DNA of 64,000 nt from Mercurialis annua (GCF_937616625.2 NC_065577.1:25371501-25435500); one strand, 5' to 3'; shown: positions 1 to 11,532, numbered from the stretch's first letter. Numbers and translations: made by a program. Notes: generated by a model from the letters alone, not told the origin.

Positions 1-488
1 GTGATTTGATCACAACCAATATGTTTATAGAGAAAATCGGCAAATGCATAGTCCAACTATGGGAACTTGATAGTGTGATGATACATGTAATCAAGATTCA
101 ACTCAACGTTTTTTTTTCCTGAGCTTATTTAGATGTCTCACTCATTTAGTCCAGAAAGTATTCATTCCAATTCCAATTAAACTTAGATGTCTCACTTATA
201 TTAGTCTGACGCGGTGCATGCAGTTTTTCTCCTTCAATGTTATAATTAATTTACTAACTGGTTATATTAGTAGTTATATAACTGAATACTTTTAGCAACA
301 GTGAAGATATTTTGGTATAGTTTCTCTAGGCCAACATACCAGGAAGACTATGAAATGATCTTTAAATAATTAGGCGTCAGTGATATTTATAAAGAAAAAT
401 AGTGATAATCTTTTCCTATTTTTCTCTTTTAATAAGCCTGTGGATTAAGCAACATTTCATTTAAATTTTTTATTATCTCATTTATCAG

Positions 489-1350
489 GGTAGCGAATTT
501 GATGTTGATACAATGAAGACAATATCAACAGAGTATGCAAAGGCCAAGAAGCAAGCTATCCAAGGTAACTTTTCCTAATTAACTTTTCATGTAGTAGCGG
601 TTTTACTACAATTAAACATCATTTCTTCAAATTATTTTTTATTTATCTCAGAAAATCAAAACCAGTGCTGCTCAGGAGAGCTACTGATTACTGCTAGTGC
701 TAATATCCAAATTTAAATTTACCTACAAAAATAGTTTTACAAGTTTTTAGCAGGGGAATTTTATTATAAGCCACATTTTGTAGGAATTTTTGAAGTGTTT
801 AATTCCGAGCTGCTTTGGAATTTTCTGATTTCACTTGTTGCATCCTGAGCTGCTTTTAGTTTCTTCATTTTTTTTGGGTCATTTCTGCAATTTATTTCTG
901 TAATGGATTTTCCTTTTTGGAATCTCAAACCCTGAAAGGTTTTTATCTTTAAATATTTTTGTTGCCAACGGAACTTTAAGTATTTGAGCTCTCATAACTT
1001 GAACTCATCGTTCTGTTTGTCCAAATAATGTTAATGATCTTTATTATGTTCTTGTTTAACAATTTATTCCTTCCTTTTCATTTGAAGAGGCAAGTAAGGT
1101 GGCGAACATTGAGGACATACAACACATATCAGATGATAAGGAATTTATTAGAGATATAATGGATAACATCAGAGGGAACTTGAATGTCCAGAAAGAGATG
1201 TTCTATCAACAGACAAGATTGTATGAGCATCCAGCTGAAAAACAAGAACAGCAGCATCAGAACCATAAAGAGAAAAATGAGGACGAAGAGAATGATGATT
1301 TTAGTCGTGAATTAGAAGCGCAACTATATGAAGAAGAGCCACAAGAATAG
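489..1350 (+). CDS. 3' end of an unrecognised gene (two exons)
   Basis: Two exons can be joined: 489-564 (acceptor CAG before 489, donor GTAACT after 564) and 1088-1350 (acceptor AG at 1086-1087), in matching phase, ending at TAG 1348-1350. The peptide starts GSEFDVDTMKTISTEYAKAK and becomes strongly acidic and Glu/Gln-rich at its C-terminus (EKQEQQHQNHKEKNEDEEND, then EEEPQE). No catalytic motif or known domain is visible. The charged helical character suggests a coiled-coil or acidic tail. The 5' part lies outside the window to the left, so length and identity cannot be judged. It could be a genuine host gene end or an older captured fragment; the clean splice phase favours a once functional gene. 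Confidence 0.45.
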
Positions 1351-2157
1351 AGACATGAGGAAGAGGAAAATATAGGTGGAACTAAAAATGCAACATTTTT
1401 ACAACCCGCTACAAGAACATTGACAAGTGACAACAGGATAATAAAGAATGTATTCACAGAAACAAGGAAATTAGGAAAATGGTTTAGACTTCAAACCCAC
1501 TTGAGTTGAGATAAGCTGTGGATGGACATGTTAGAATATGATCGATATGAGTTATAATTAGGTACTTTAGATAAAACTGGGATTGGTTGTAGTGCAGATT
1601 AAGAAAATCTTATAGAAGAAGGGCATTCAGTAAACAAATTGGTAACTTAAATAAATACTATTAACAGGTTGATTTTTCCTACCAAACTGTCCTCTCAAGT
1701 TTTTGTTGATAACTATGAAACTTTGTGAATGAAATGTTTATCAAATTCAGTTTCAATACATATTCTGATTGGTGTTTTCGCTTTGGGTGAGAAATTTATA
1801 TTTCTTTAACTATCATGTAGTGTTTATAGCTGTAATGTTTAGGGTTGTTACGATCGTAAATAGCAATAATGGTGCAAGAGAAACACTTGATGCAGATTGG
1901 TTTTAGGCCTAAAAAACTTTCAAGTAAGATCACTGAACTACAAGTCTAGATATAAATTGATTGGATTCTTCCACATAAAATAAAATACATAACAGGCAAG
2001 GGAAATTTAAAGGAAGAAAAAACTAACGAGTTTCTTCCAAATTTAATACCCACCCTGCCCTCTTTAATCCACTCGACGCGTGCAATTTATTTTCTGTCAA
2101 GACGTCCCGCAATTTGTACTCAGTTCAGCTTTTTTAATCTAACCTAAATGTTATTAT
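1351..2157. other. No gene seen
   Basis: AT-rich sequence between the 3' end of the left gene and the 3' end of the raffinose synthase pseudogene. The two genes converge here, so it would hold both 3' UTRs and terminators. No repeat or ORF worth naming was found. Confidence 0.4.
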
Positions 2158-3435
2158 CTATACCTCAACCTCAACAACATTGTGATCGACAAGGCACTTC
2201 CTTGGCTTAGTAGACGAGTAAGCACCAAACTTGCCACACCCTTTAACCTTCATATATACTTTCCCAACTAATTCATTGCTCAAATTATCCAATCTCTCAT
2301 TGCTCGCTATGCTGATTTCACCCTTATATCCCTCGTCCAACTCCGATAGTTTTGCTCCTCCTTTTACTTCATACTTTAGCCCATCAATGGCACCACCAGC
2401 ATTATACATGGCAATGAGTCCCTAGGGTGCAAAGCTGAACCAAGGTGCTAACACTTTAATGGGCGTCACTGTGAATATGTCATGCTCAAGGACTTTGAGT
2501 CACAGCGGTAGAGATGCATTATAAGGGAGAGTAATAAGCTCAGTAATTCGGTGACAGTAAATAGCAGAGTCACTATTCCAGTTACATTCTGTTGCTGCTT
2601 CAGCAATGAGATGGACATCACGACCCTTAATGGCGCCTGTTAATGCATCGGATTTTGTTTCGTGGAATGTGTTCTTTCTTTCAACACTATTCCAAGCTGC
2701 TCCTTGACAATTGTAAACTCCTTAAACGCCTGTGTATTTGTTCATATTCCATATCTTCAGCAAGCTGCCAAAACACAAATTGCTGGTAAGAAAATGTACC
2801 CACATATAACTTTCTATGCTTAAACCCTGTGTTGCATAGAAATTTTTCAAGTCCTAAATTTCAACGTGTTGGTTTTATTTCTGGAACGCAAATACAACTC
2901 TAAATTCTATATAAAAAATATTGTTTCAGCCGTGTTATATAACACCCATCAAGAAAGATTTAGCTACTTGTCTTGCAGTTCTTACCTAACACCATTACGA
3001 GCTGGATCGGAAAACAAACAGTCACGAGTTGGCCGGCTAGGCAAACGCGCACGAAACAAGTACCCATTAGGCAAAACCAGCTTCTTTAGCACATTAAAAT
3101 CATGCTTCCCAGGCTCATCACTGTTCATAAAAGCATTCATCAGAATTACCGATCTAACATAAAAATAACTTCACGATTGCCATATATACGAATAGAAAAT
3201 GACGCTTTTCCAACATTAGGAGTACCTAACATAGATCGGACCACCGCTAATAGCTCTAGCCGAAACATGATATTCAACAGCTGGATGGAGTGAATGAAAC
3301 ATGTCCCAATCTGCCAGTATAAATTCTCCTAAAAGCATATTGTTATATGCCGCAGCTGTTATATGGATACTGTGTGATACGGGGTCCCTTGGGAGGAAAT
3401 TATCTGAAGCTCTTACTGCAGCCGTTTGTTTAGAA
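2158..3435 (-). pseudogene. Raffinose synthase/SIP1-like galactosyltransferase, C-terminal part
   Basis: Three minus-strand exons: about 3435-3226, 3120-2986 and 2764-2158. They read through family landmarks: [99 protein letters not shown] and the terminal KVKGCGKFGAYSSTKPRKC. This is the C-terminal half of the plant GH36 raffinose synthase / alkaline alpha-galactosidase family, which moves or removes galactose on raffinose-series sugars in the cytosol. Splice phases match across the introns. At least three in-frame stops interrupt the last exon (after KYTGV, after NASLPL, after FSFAP), so it is dead. The N-terminal half lies on the same strand at 18645-19829. Confidence 0.9.
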
Positions 3436-3665
3436 CTGTGCCATGCACCGACAAAATATTATATCAAACATGGGGTTAAAATATTTTAGCGTTTAAAAAA
3501 AATTTACTTTTCTCAACAAACAACATGAGATAACTAAATTCTTAATGTAGTAATTTTTAAAATTAAGGAGAGAAAAAGTTCAAACCTATATTTATGGAGG
3601 TCTTAATAATTAATTCAAAATTTAAATTCAATCCAAGTAGAAATTCTAATTATTATTTTTCGGAA
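3340..3665. repeat. Direct repeat copy 1 of a ~310 bp raffinose-synthase segment
   Basis: Holds the exon start encoding [14 protein letters not shown] (minus strand) plus the intron upstream of it. It is clearly homologous, in the same orientation, to 5832-6140; shared landmarks are TGTGATACGGGGTCCCTTGG, TATATCAAACATG and the AAGTTCAAACCTATATTTAT stretch. This copy stays joined to the downstream exons of the pseudogene. Many substitutions separate the two copies, so the duplication is old. Confidence 0.8.
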
Positions 3666-4468
3666 TGGAAAACCACCTCCTAGTTTTAATTAGTGGGTCT
3701 CTTTTAAAATTTAAAATGAAGAATTTTTTCCCTCTTAAATCGGTTGTAAGGATCTTAACCCAATCAAGGTTGTTGGGGTCCTTGATTGGATTTGCGATTC
3801 GCAACTTGAAAGTAGAAGAAGTAGAAGTATTTTAATTGGTCTATCTTTAGAGATATGAAGAAACTAATCTATTTTAAAGGAGGTGGTTTTTTTAGGGATT
3901 TGAAAATCACCTCTAGTTTTAATTAGTGGTTTCTTCAAAAATCTAGAGTTGGTACCTTAGAAGTCTTGAAGTTTGTTTTTCTTCAAAAATCTAGAGTTTA
4001 TTTTTTTAGATCTATCTTTTGGATTCAATAAGAAACTTGAAAAGCACGAAATTTCAAGAATCGAACGTTCTCACATACTAATCGAACAGGATTATACTGA
4101 AGACCTTGCACTCAAGGAACTATGTTCATCGTTGAAAGCCGAATTGACTACCTTTCGCGGAATTTCGGCTTGATTATTTCCAATTCGATTAATATTTTTG
4201 CTTGTATTTTTGTATTGATATTATTTTATTTGATAGATTAAAATTTGAATAGTTTTAAAGTTCTAAAGGCTGGTTGTATGAAAAAGAATTAGAAGTATGT
4301 TTGTTTTTCCAATAAAATTATTAAATAATCAATTATCAATGATTAAATTAGTTCTCTAGTCTCGTCCATAATAAAAAAGAAAAAATAATATCTAGTGTTT
4401 GTTTAGAACTGACTACATGTCGTTTACAAATTTAATTTGGAACTGAAAATTCACAATCTATATAAATA

Positions 4469-4684
4469 ATGTTATTTAAACCCCATATTTTTTATCTGCC
4501 GCGAAAGCTCAAACACTCTTCTCCTCCGAAACCGCCACCACCACCACCTTTGTTACTACAGATTAGGCCACCATCACCACCTTTGTTACTACAGATTAGG
4601 CCACCATCACCACCGCTGTATGCAACGGCTGACGTCGAAATTAAAATTTTAGTACCAATTGCTGCGATTGAGCGTTTCTATTAG
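4469..4684 (+). repeat. Proline codon-rich stretch with a tandem 30-bp unit
   Basis: Around 4548-4616 a unit of about 30 bp (TTTGTTACTACAGATTAGGC, then CACCATCACCACC) occurs twice in tandem. It lies in an open frame of 71 codons that would encode PPPPPPLLLQIRPPSPPLLL. It sits just upstream of the ATG at 4707 and most likely belongs to the 5' leader of the gene fragment there. I do not regard the frame as a protein gene. Confidence 0.35.
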
Positions 4685-4706
4685 TTGGAAGAATCTGCAG
4701 TTCTCA

Positions 4707-5831
4707 ATGAGTCTATCTCCGCTCAAGCAATATATCGACGAGCCTCTTAATGAGTTCGGTGAGGTAACTATTTTCTACTTAATCCTTTCTTTTTTTTAAT
4801 TGTATTTTTAGCTGTTTTTGATTGTTTAATTATTTGACTAATAGCTGTGAATTTTGCGGTGTAGAATGATTTAACAAAATTTCTGAAATAAAGAAAGTTT
4901 GGTATTCTAGAAGGTTCACTTACATCTTTGATGCTATGCCTTCTAACAAATTGGCCTTGTTTATGCAATCTCTTTATGCTCATTCAATTTATAACCTAAT
5001 TTATTTAATTTATGCTTTTAATTTAGTTTATGTTGTGCAGTTTACGAACTTGTTTTGATGATACGCAAGTTACATGGTGAGTAGTAATGCTCCTTTGTCT
5101 CGAAGATTATGCGGCTTGTATTGCCTTTACTGTTTACATGAAACTCAACCATTCAAGCCACCTTTAAGAATCTATATATATCTTAGTATGTTCCCCAAGC
5201 TACTGCATCAAACTTTTTAATTGACAACTTGACGAGCATAAAGTGTATCTTAGTAGTTTGTAATTAAAGCTTAATCGAGTTTAGTTAAAACTATTGTCAT
5301 GTGCTATTTTACTTGAGATATTGTTCTGTGGATTGTTTCCAAACTACCATCAATTAGAAGCTGCCAAGGTTTCTTTTTAATAATTGCAATGCGATTATGA
5401 TATATGATATATTTTCTTTTCTTTAGTTAATTTAGGTCTTCAATCGATCTGAACATGCTGAATGATTTTTCTTCTATCTGTAGCTATGAATTGGGTGGTA
5501 CATACACAATTGAATTTGTCTTTTTCCTTTTTATATTTTTGGAGATTTTCTAGAAAGGTTATTTGTAAGGTTATTGGCTCTAATGACATAGTTTGCTAAA
5601 ATGTGCTTTTATTTGTTTTAATCCCTCTCCTTCTTGGAACCTCATTCCATGCATATTCTTGCAGGAGAGCTAAAGAAACGTAAGCAGCTTGGGATTGATG
5701 CAAAAGTTCAGGGTATAAAAGATGTTATCAGTTTGGTCAGTAGAATGCTAGAAAAGAACATGTTTCTTTTTGGCGCTGTGCACATAAATGAAGGCTCTAC
5801 TACAAAGTTAGTGGACGAACTTACACAATTG
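4707..5831 (+). pseudogene. 5' fragment of an unrecognised gene (three exons)
   Basis: Exon 1 4707-4758 (ATG, then SLSPLKQYIDEPLNEF), exon 2 5041-5076 and exon 3 5665 to about 5831 splice in phase with GT/AG borders. The joined peptide includes YELVLMIRKLHGELKKRKQL and ends near [20 protein letters not shown], about 85 residues in all. The open frame continues beyond 5831, but that part is the antisense of the duplicated raffinose synthase exon and not part of this gene. The fragment is therefore a truncated 5' end carried in by the inserted segment. I do not recognise the family. Confidence 0.45.
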
Positions 5832-6140
5832 TATGGCACAGCTGATATATGGATTGTGTGTGATACGGGGTCCCTTGGGAAGAAATCATCAGATGCTCTT
5901 ACTACAGCTGCCTGTTTAGAACTGTGTCATACACCAACAAAACATTATATCAAACATGTGGTTAAAATATTTTAACGTTTAATCAAAAATTACTTTTTTC
6001 AGCAAACAACATGAGATAACGAAATGCAGTGTATATAGTAATTTTTAAAATTAAGGGGAGAAAAAGTTCAAACCTATATTTATGGAGGTAATAATAATTA
6101 ATTCAAAATTTTAACCCAACTCCAACTAGAAATTATAATT
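5832..6140. repeat. Direct repeat copy 2 of the raffinose-synthase segment
   Basis: Second copy of 3340-3665. On the minus strand its exon (5921-5832) reads [20 protein letters not shown], then [12 protein letters not shown], in phase with the upstream exon at 6177-6299. It is closer to the expected family sequence than copy 1. This copy stays joined to the upstream exons of the pseudogene, copy 1 to the downstream ones. Confidence 0.8.
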
Positions 6141-6176
6141 ATTTAGCAAATTAGGTCAGAAAAATAAAAAACTTAC

Positions 6177-6299
6177 CAGTATAATGCATTAGTATTGTGA
6201 CTCATGCAAGCAATGCATCCATTATCAGGAAAATTCCTAGCAACAGAAGAATCAAAAGCCTAATGATATTGCTTTGTCAATTCTACCCTTCCTCCTAAG
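6177..6299 (-). pseudogene. Raffinose synthase exon interrupted by the copia element
   Basis: Minus-strand reading from 6299: GGRVELTKQYH, stop, AFDSSVARNFPDNGCIACMS, HNTNALYW, then donor GTAAGT (plus ACTTAC at 6171-6176). It continues exactly the frame broken at 18645 (ILETLGGGL), so the copia element sits within a single exon. The TAG inside replaces an expected Gln codon. Confidence 0.9.
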
Positions 6300-7624
6300 T
6301 GTTAGTAGTATGTACGCCCTAGGGCCATTTAATCATGTATATTTGTAGAAATAATCCCAATGGTAAAGATATATATGTTCTATTTGAACTAACTGTCTCA
6401 TCAACTAAATGTTCATTTATTACGTATTGTCCTTATCACATTGTGATAGAATCTATTCTTAAGGTGTAAAGAATATGAGTGACAGATTCTATTATACAAG
6501 TGATCTAAATAACCGTCCATGATCGTTGGGGTCCTGCGAATAAGGGCATCGCATTATCACGGAAAGATCGTCACCACTATTTATTCTCCTGATTAGTAAA
6601 GAGTTGCTAATTATAGGAAGTAGTGAGTCTCATACTAATTGATGGAGATCAGAATAAACATGTGGACACTCAAGGTGTTGAGTGAGTCGAACAAGTGACG
6701 CTAGATGACTTATACATGGTAATTCATTAAAGTCAGTTTAATGTCATCTAGTTAATAATTGTACATATGTCCTTTGACTTGCGGTGACACTATCTTGTAT
6801 ATAGGTGATTAGAGTTTGATACTCTTTAACCCTAGATCTTTCATGAGGTAGGGCCGCGGGATGTGTTGGCTCTAATTAGTTGTATATGGAGATAGGGGTT
6901 TAACCTAGAAAGGATTCATCACTCTGGATGAACAGAGACAAGATTCTATGCTATCTCGAATTATTCTTGATGGATGATAAAACATGCGCAGGTGTATATG
7001 AATTACATAGAAAGTTGTTTCTAGTGGAAGTCATATTTATCAAGAATTAGAACTGAGAGATGAGGTCATATAATCAAGACAAACAATGTTTGACTTAACC
7101 GTGACACTAGTCGAGATTGGAATCTTAGATGAAGGGAATTTTAAGTGTACGGTAATTATGAGCATTGGTTCATAAAGAATGCATCGAAACATTCATCTTT
7201 ATTTGGGGGTCGTGATATGTTGCTAGACGTCACTCTCGATCTACGAGAATTAATAATTAAATGGGATTTAATTATTTAATATAAGAAAGGCGTTTCTTAT
7301 GTCTCTCGTTGCCATATAGATGTGAACCTAGTTAGTCACACACAATAGAGTGTGCAACCGATTGAGTTTACGAAAGATCGATTTCATATAGATACTAGCA
7401 TATCTCGGAAATTAATCTAAGATGAAAAACAAGTACAAATTAGGGACTAATTTTTAAGAGTTATAAATTAGTAGGACCTAATTGTAATATGTCCAAATTA
7501 ATTAGGGACTAATTTATAAGAGTTATAGATTAGTAGGAACCTAATTATATTTTAACCAAATTTTATGATTAAAAGGCTTAATTAATTAATTAGTGTAATT
7601 AATGATACTTTAAGCATTAATCAT

Positions 7625-7765
7625 AAGTTAATGGAATGATGATGTCATGGTAATGTAATGAGATAAGGAAATAAGTTTATTTGTGATGTCATATGATGAC
7701 ATCATCAATATGATGTCACCTATGTGATGTCACCACATGAAAGGTGTCATGTGGTGGCAACACCT
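7625..7765 (+). promoter_or_regulatory. Cluster of TGATGTCA/TGACATCA motifs upstream of the LTR TATA box
   Basis: In about 140 bp the motif GATGTCA or its complement recurs at least five times, including the palindrome GATGTCATATGATGACATC near 7683, followed by paired GGTGTCATGTGGTGGCAACA. These resemble TGACG/CRE-like half-sites bound by plant bZIP (TGA) factors. Position just upstream of the TATA box fits a U3 enhancer. The 3' LTR has the same cluster at about 17992-18120. Binding is inference. Confidence 0.5.
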
Positions 7766-7823
7766 TTGCTTGGTGTGTGACACCTAGCATGCAAGGTGTT
7801 GCATTTTTAAGCAAAGTTCTACC

Positions 7824-7832
7824 TTATAAAAT
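7824..7832 (+). promoter_or_regulatory. TATA box of the copia 5' LTR
   Basis: TTATAAAAT, followed about 30 bp downstream by CATTCATAACACCAGACAAC, a plausible transcript start. The identical element lies at about 18180-18187 in the 3' LTR. Confidence 0.55.
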
Positions 7833-8289
7833 GAGCTTGGCTTTGCTCATTCATAACACCAGACAACACACATCTCACTACAAAGTTGTAGAGAGAGAAA
7901 GCACTTGAAGGAGTTCAAGTAGTTATCAATCACGGGAAAAACTTGGCGACGCTTTTCATACATTCGAGCAAGGACGTAATCGCGGCGAGAGTTTGAGCTT
8001 AGGGCTGCTCGGCAAGAGGAACTCTTGCATATTACTTCAAGGCGAGTATTCAATCGGACGCATACTCGTGTGGACGAGCTTGATGTCGTCTTACTTTTGG
8101 GACTACAAGAATCGTTGGAGAATCGACATAGGTATTCTTCTTTCGATTCCTAGATGCGTGCTTTAAATACTAAATGATACGATGATCCATTTGTTGTTCA
8201 TATGATCAACTTTAGGATTCAGATTGCTGGAATTTTGATTTTGAATTGAAATATACGATCCGGACCCGCGCCTCCTGCTGCACCAACAA

Positions 8290-8302
8290 TGGTATCAGAG
8301 CC
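8290..8302 (+). other. Primer binding site of the copia element
   Basis: TGGTATCAGAGCC, two bases after the LTR end. It matches the complement of the 3' end of plant initiator methionine tRNA, the usual primer of copia elements. Confidence 0.9.
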
Positions 8303-9010
8303 ACCGTATCATCGAGTATTAACGCTTTACGATTGAATACATGTATAAATAATCATGGACTTAGAAATTATTATTGGGCATGTAATTTATAATTCTGAGG
8401 GCTTAATTTTTTTTTCCAAAACGAACAAATGCTATTGTGATATTAATTACATTTGAATAAATCCTGTCTAGGAGATTGGTACTTAAGTGGTTCGCTCGTG
8501 ACCCTCCAATCTATCTTGGGAATTTTTCTAATGTGATCATTTAACACAATACGTGATTCGCTTGTTCATTATGTTGTTATCAACGGAATATGCGGAAAAA
8601 GCGAAACCCGAAAAAAAAACCGAAAAAAAATATAATATTTTTTTTCATAAAAACCAAAAATGACGAAAAGCGGGTTTTACACCCGGGAAAAAGTTTTCGG
8701 CTCAAAAAAAAATTTGTTTTCTGTAAAAAAACCGAAATCCTGAAAAAGGAGTTTTACACCCGGCATAAAAAAATGTAAAAAAAAAGTAATTTTTTGTTTT
8801 CGAGGATCAGCAATCGGTTGAAGTCTTCGAAGGTTCTAGGATGATTCCTCGATACCTAAAGAAAACAGATATTACATAGTGAATGATTAGGGAATCATTT
8901 CCGAGATATGTAATAGTTTGTTCATTCTTTTTTGGCTAAAGAATGAGACCTGGGAAGTCCATGATCATACATGTGTAATTGCATGATTGATTTTAGCTTT
9001 AATATGTATG
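8303..9010 (+). other. Degenerate 5' internal region of the copia element
   Basis: AT-rich leader with long A runs (8590-8790). No Gag domain can be read in any frame. One 62-codon open frame here is lysine-rich only because of the A runs and is not called. Confidence 0.5.
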
Positions 9011-9151
9011 TGTAATATCCCGTAAAATTTTAAATTATTTTTGTAATTTCCGACGTGGTTCCGGGTATGTTTTGAGGAGTATTTTAAATAGTTCGTGGTT
9101 CGATTCATTTTAGGTTCGGTTATTAAAAAAAAAGAATACATCTTTGGATTC

Positions 9152-9302
9152 GTGGTTCAACCAAATGGTTGAACCACTGCCGTGTGACTCAGGTCTCAAA
9201 CGAGACCTGAGAATCACGATTGTTCTCGTTCAATGCCTGGTCTCGTACGAGACCAGGCATTCTCGAACGAGAACAAGGCCATTCGGTTGTTCTCGTTCGA
9301 GA
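9152..9302. repeat. Palindrome cluster in LTR-1
   Basis: Consecutive inverted repeats: 9152-9163 with 9166-9177 (12-bp arms); 9189-9197 with 9202-9210 (9-bp arms, TCAGGTCTC); a perfect 30-bp palindrome 9232-9261 centred on TCTCGTACGAGA; and 9261-9276 with 9287-9302 (16-bp arms around TCTCGAACGAGAAC). The words GTTCTCGTTC and GGTCTC recur between hairpins. Confidence 0.9.
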
Positions 9303-10626
9303 AACAAACCGGGACAGTGAGCCTTCCATTTCTCACATGATTTCAGCAAATCCAAACTTATTTCTTCCCTTATATATATCAATCTTTTAAACCTAATTCA
9401 TTCACTACAAATCCAACAAACTCTAGCCACCATCTAGTTTGTTGTTAGTCGATTGAGCTCGGTTAAGAATCCTTGGTTCGTTCTTAATTCTTATTCGTTG
9501 TATGAATGTTACTGTTACTTGACTCCTTGCTTCATTCGGTTTTGGTTTCACGTTGAGAGTTATTAGGATTGAGCATTGTTAGATTGAATCATTAAAGTTG
9601 ATGAAAATTGTTGTTAGAAATTAATAAACCATGTCTTGGATGTTCTGTAACTATTTCCACGAAGAAGATGATGCCTTGGAGGGAGTTTGTTTTTAAAATA
9701 GAATAGATGGTTAATTTGCCACTTCAATCATGTTACATTTTTGTTTAAATCAAATTAATCCCTTGAGTTAAACTATACCTAATGAATTGGATTTTGTTTT
9801 GATTTATAACTAAAATGTTGTTAACGATAATTATTTATAAATTAAGTTAATATAATTACTCGGGTAATTATAATTGCCTTCAAATGTCGTTTTGGCAAAA
9901 GTTGGCTAAATTACAATTTAGTCTCTAAACGAGTTTTATAACTTATTTACATAAGTTTTTGGTTAATAACTTCATATTTTATTTTAATTATAAACAAGCG
10001 CTATTAAATTGAATTCGGATATCAAATTGGATAAAGTACAGTTTAGCCCCTAATTGGCTAATGTACAATTTAGTCCCTAATTGACTAAAGTACAGTTTAA
10101 CCCCCAAACTTTATTAAACTTAAAATGGTTAGATTTTTAGGGTGTAACTTGGGTTACTTGGAATTGAAGTTATTGAGTTCTGCTTTTAAAGTGGATTATT
10201 ATTTTATTGAATTATTTTAAAAATATAAACTCGGGTTTATATTGATAAATGTTTTGAATCGGGTTAGACTTGGGTCACCCGACAAGTGAGGTTAGCTTGG
10301 TAGTTAATGATAACTCGGCTAACCCACTATTTGGAAATTAATTATTATTTAAAGATATTAAATAATATTTGTTAATTGGATTTTAAAGCAAGAACTCAAT
10401 AGACTTATATTAATTGGACTTTATTACCTTTTGGGTATTTTTGTATTATTCTGGATTATTTAATTCCAACGTGTTAATTGTGCTAGTCTTGTGTGGTGTC
10501 TAGTACTCTCTAGAGTTAGGGTCTGTTTTTAATAATTATTTTATTTGTCTAGACCCGTCTATTGTTCGTGCTCCAGAGGCGAACCAGGATTAGTTGCTTG
10601 CCGGTTTTCACGTGGATTAGCAAGCA

Positions 10627-11111
10627 GTGAGTTTGTACTTACTATTTACCGCTTTATTAAGTAAATTGTTATTTTAATATTAAATATATATACTGTACGT
10701 ACATTTCAAACTGTTTTTATATTATGGCTTCTAGTTGGAACATGCTATCTAATGGGCATCATTAGGACTGCGTGCGCACCGGTAATGATCTGGGTAAGGT
10801 AATTATGGTAATGTGGTAACTTGGTGTGAGCATAGCTCTCGGGACCATGCAGAGTAACTCGGTGTAGCTCAGCTCTCGGGACTCTGGTATAAGTGTGGTC
10901 AGTGGTAACTCGATGTAGCTCAGCTCTCGGGACCAGACCTATTGGATTATGTTTATTATTTAGAATTGTGGATTAGGGTTCCAACTATTATTCGTAATAT
11001 CGTTATTAAATGTTTTAAACGATTTTAAAGGTTTTCCACTTAATAAATGTAGATAATGGTATAAACTCATCTCAGTATATCTGACTCCGTTGTTTTTCCA
11101 ATTTTTTCTAG
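10627..11111 (+). other. Candidate leader intron inside LTR-1
   Basis: Donor AGCA|GTGAGTTTGTAC at 10627 and a pyrimidine-rich acceptor TTTTTCCAATTTTTTCTAG ending at 11111. The same donor and acceptor context occurs at matching places in the two other Tekay-like LTRs. It holds three copies of a TAACTYGGTG...CTCTCGGGAC unit at 10815-10945. Confidence 0.45.
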
Positions 11112-11520
11112 GGTTTTGATCTGAGAGAGTCTGGTGATCTCCGCATTTACTTTCTTCGAAGGTTCCATTTATATTAGTATAACTATAAAACTATTTTATT
11201 CTTAGACCGCAGTAGTTGACTAGACGTCTTTATTTTATTTTAGTTGTTGTCAGATTGGTCTATTGCTTTGGCATGTTATAATACTATTCAGAATTATTTA
11301 TGTTAAACCGAATTAATATTATTATTGGAAAACATGTTATTTTAATTGTTGAATATTATAACTACTAGATTTAGGCTGAAGTCTCGGTTGCCCCCGAGCA
11401 TTGGTTTTCTGCAGGTTTATGTGTTATTATGTTAAATGAAAGGCTAGCTACGGGTTTTGGTACTACATTACCCATACCCTAGCGCCGGTCGAGATTCATG
11501 AAAATGGGTCGTGACAAACT

Positions 11521-11532
11521 TGGTATCAGAGC
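11521..11532 (+). other. Primer binding site of the nested gypsy element
   Basis: TGGTATCAGAGC, four bases after the LTR end at 11516; complement of the initiator methionine tRNA 3' end. Confidence 0.88.

Larger units (their letters stand above)
3666..5831. other. Foreign segment inserted in the raffinose synthase pseudogene
   Basis: About 2.17 kb between the two direct-repeat copies that is unrelated to raffinose synthase. It contains a plus-strand gene fragment with three exons and an upstream AT-rich region. No terminal inverted repeats, LTRs or transposase are visible. The arrangement (filler DNA flanked by a duplication of the target) resembles captured DNA after repair of a staggered break, but a transposon with unusual ends is not excluded. 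Confidence 0.55.
6300..8288 (+). repeat. 5' LTR of the copia element
   Basis: 1989 bp, TG...CA ends. Near-identical to 16705-18644 by eye, with scattered substitutions. It carries an extra stretch around 7485-7550 in which a GGGACTAATTTATAAGAGTT unit is tandemly repeated; this accounts for most of the length difference from the 3' LTR. Confidence 0.93.
9011..11516 (+). repeat. Tekay-like 5' LTR (LTR-1)
   Basis: Starts TGTAATATCCCG and ends GGGTCGTGACA. The last 130 bp (GGCTAGCTACGGGTTTTGGT, CCCTAGCGCCGGTCGAGATT) are shared with the LTRs at 35755-37956 and 41847-45463. It contains a palindrome cluster (9152-9302), a TATA-like TTATATATATC near 9370, a candidate leader intron (10627-11111) and three CTCGGGAC repeats. 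Confidence 0.85.

Noticed and set aside
5832..5975. Plus-strand open frame continuing the gene fragment ([15 protein letters not shown]...), also seen at 3301-3489
   Set aside because: It is the antisense of a raffinose synthase exon (minus strand [14 protein letters not shown]), present twice through the 310-bp duplication.
7847..8053. Minus-strand 68-codon frame, repeated at 18179-18409
   Set aside because: It lies in both copia LTRs, downstream of the TATA box and antisense; repetition reflects the LTR, not a gene family.
8590..8778. Lys-rich 62-codon frame
   Set aside because: Produced by poly-A runs in a degenerate copia leader; no domain.
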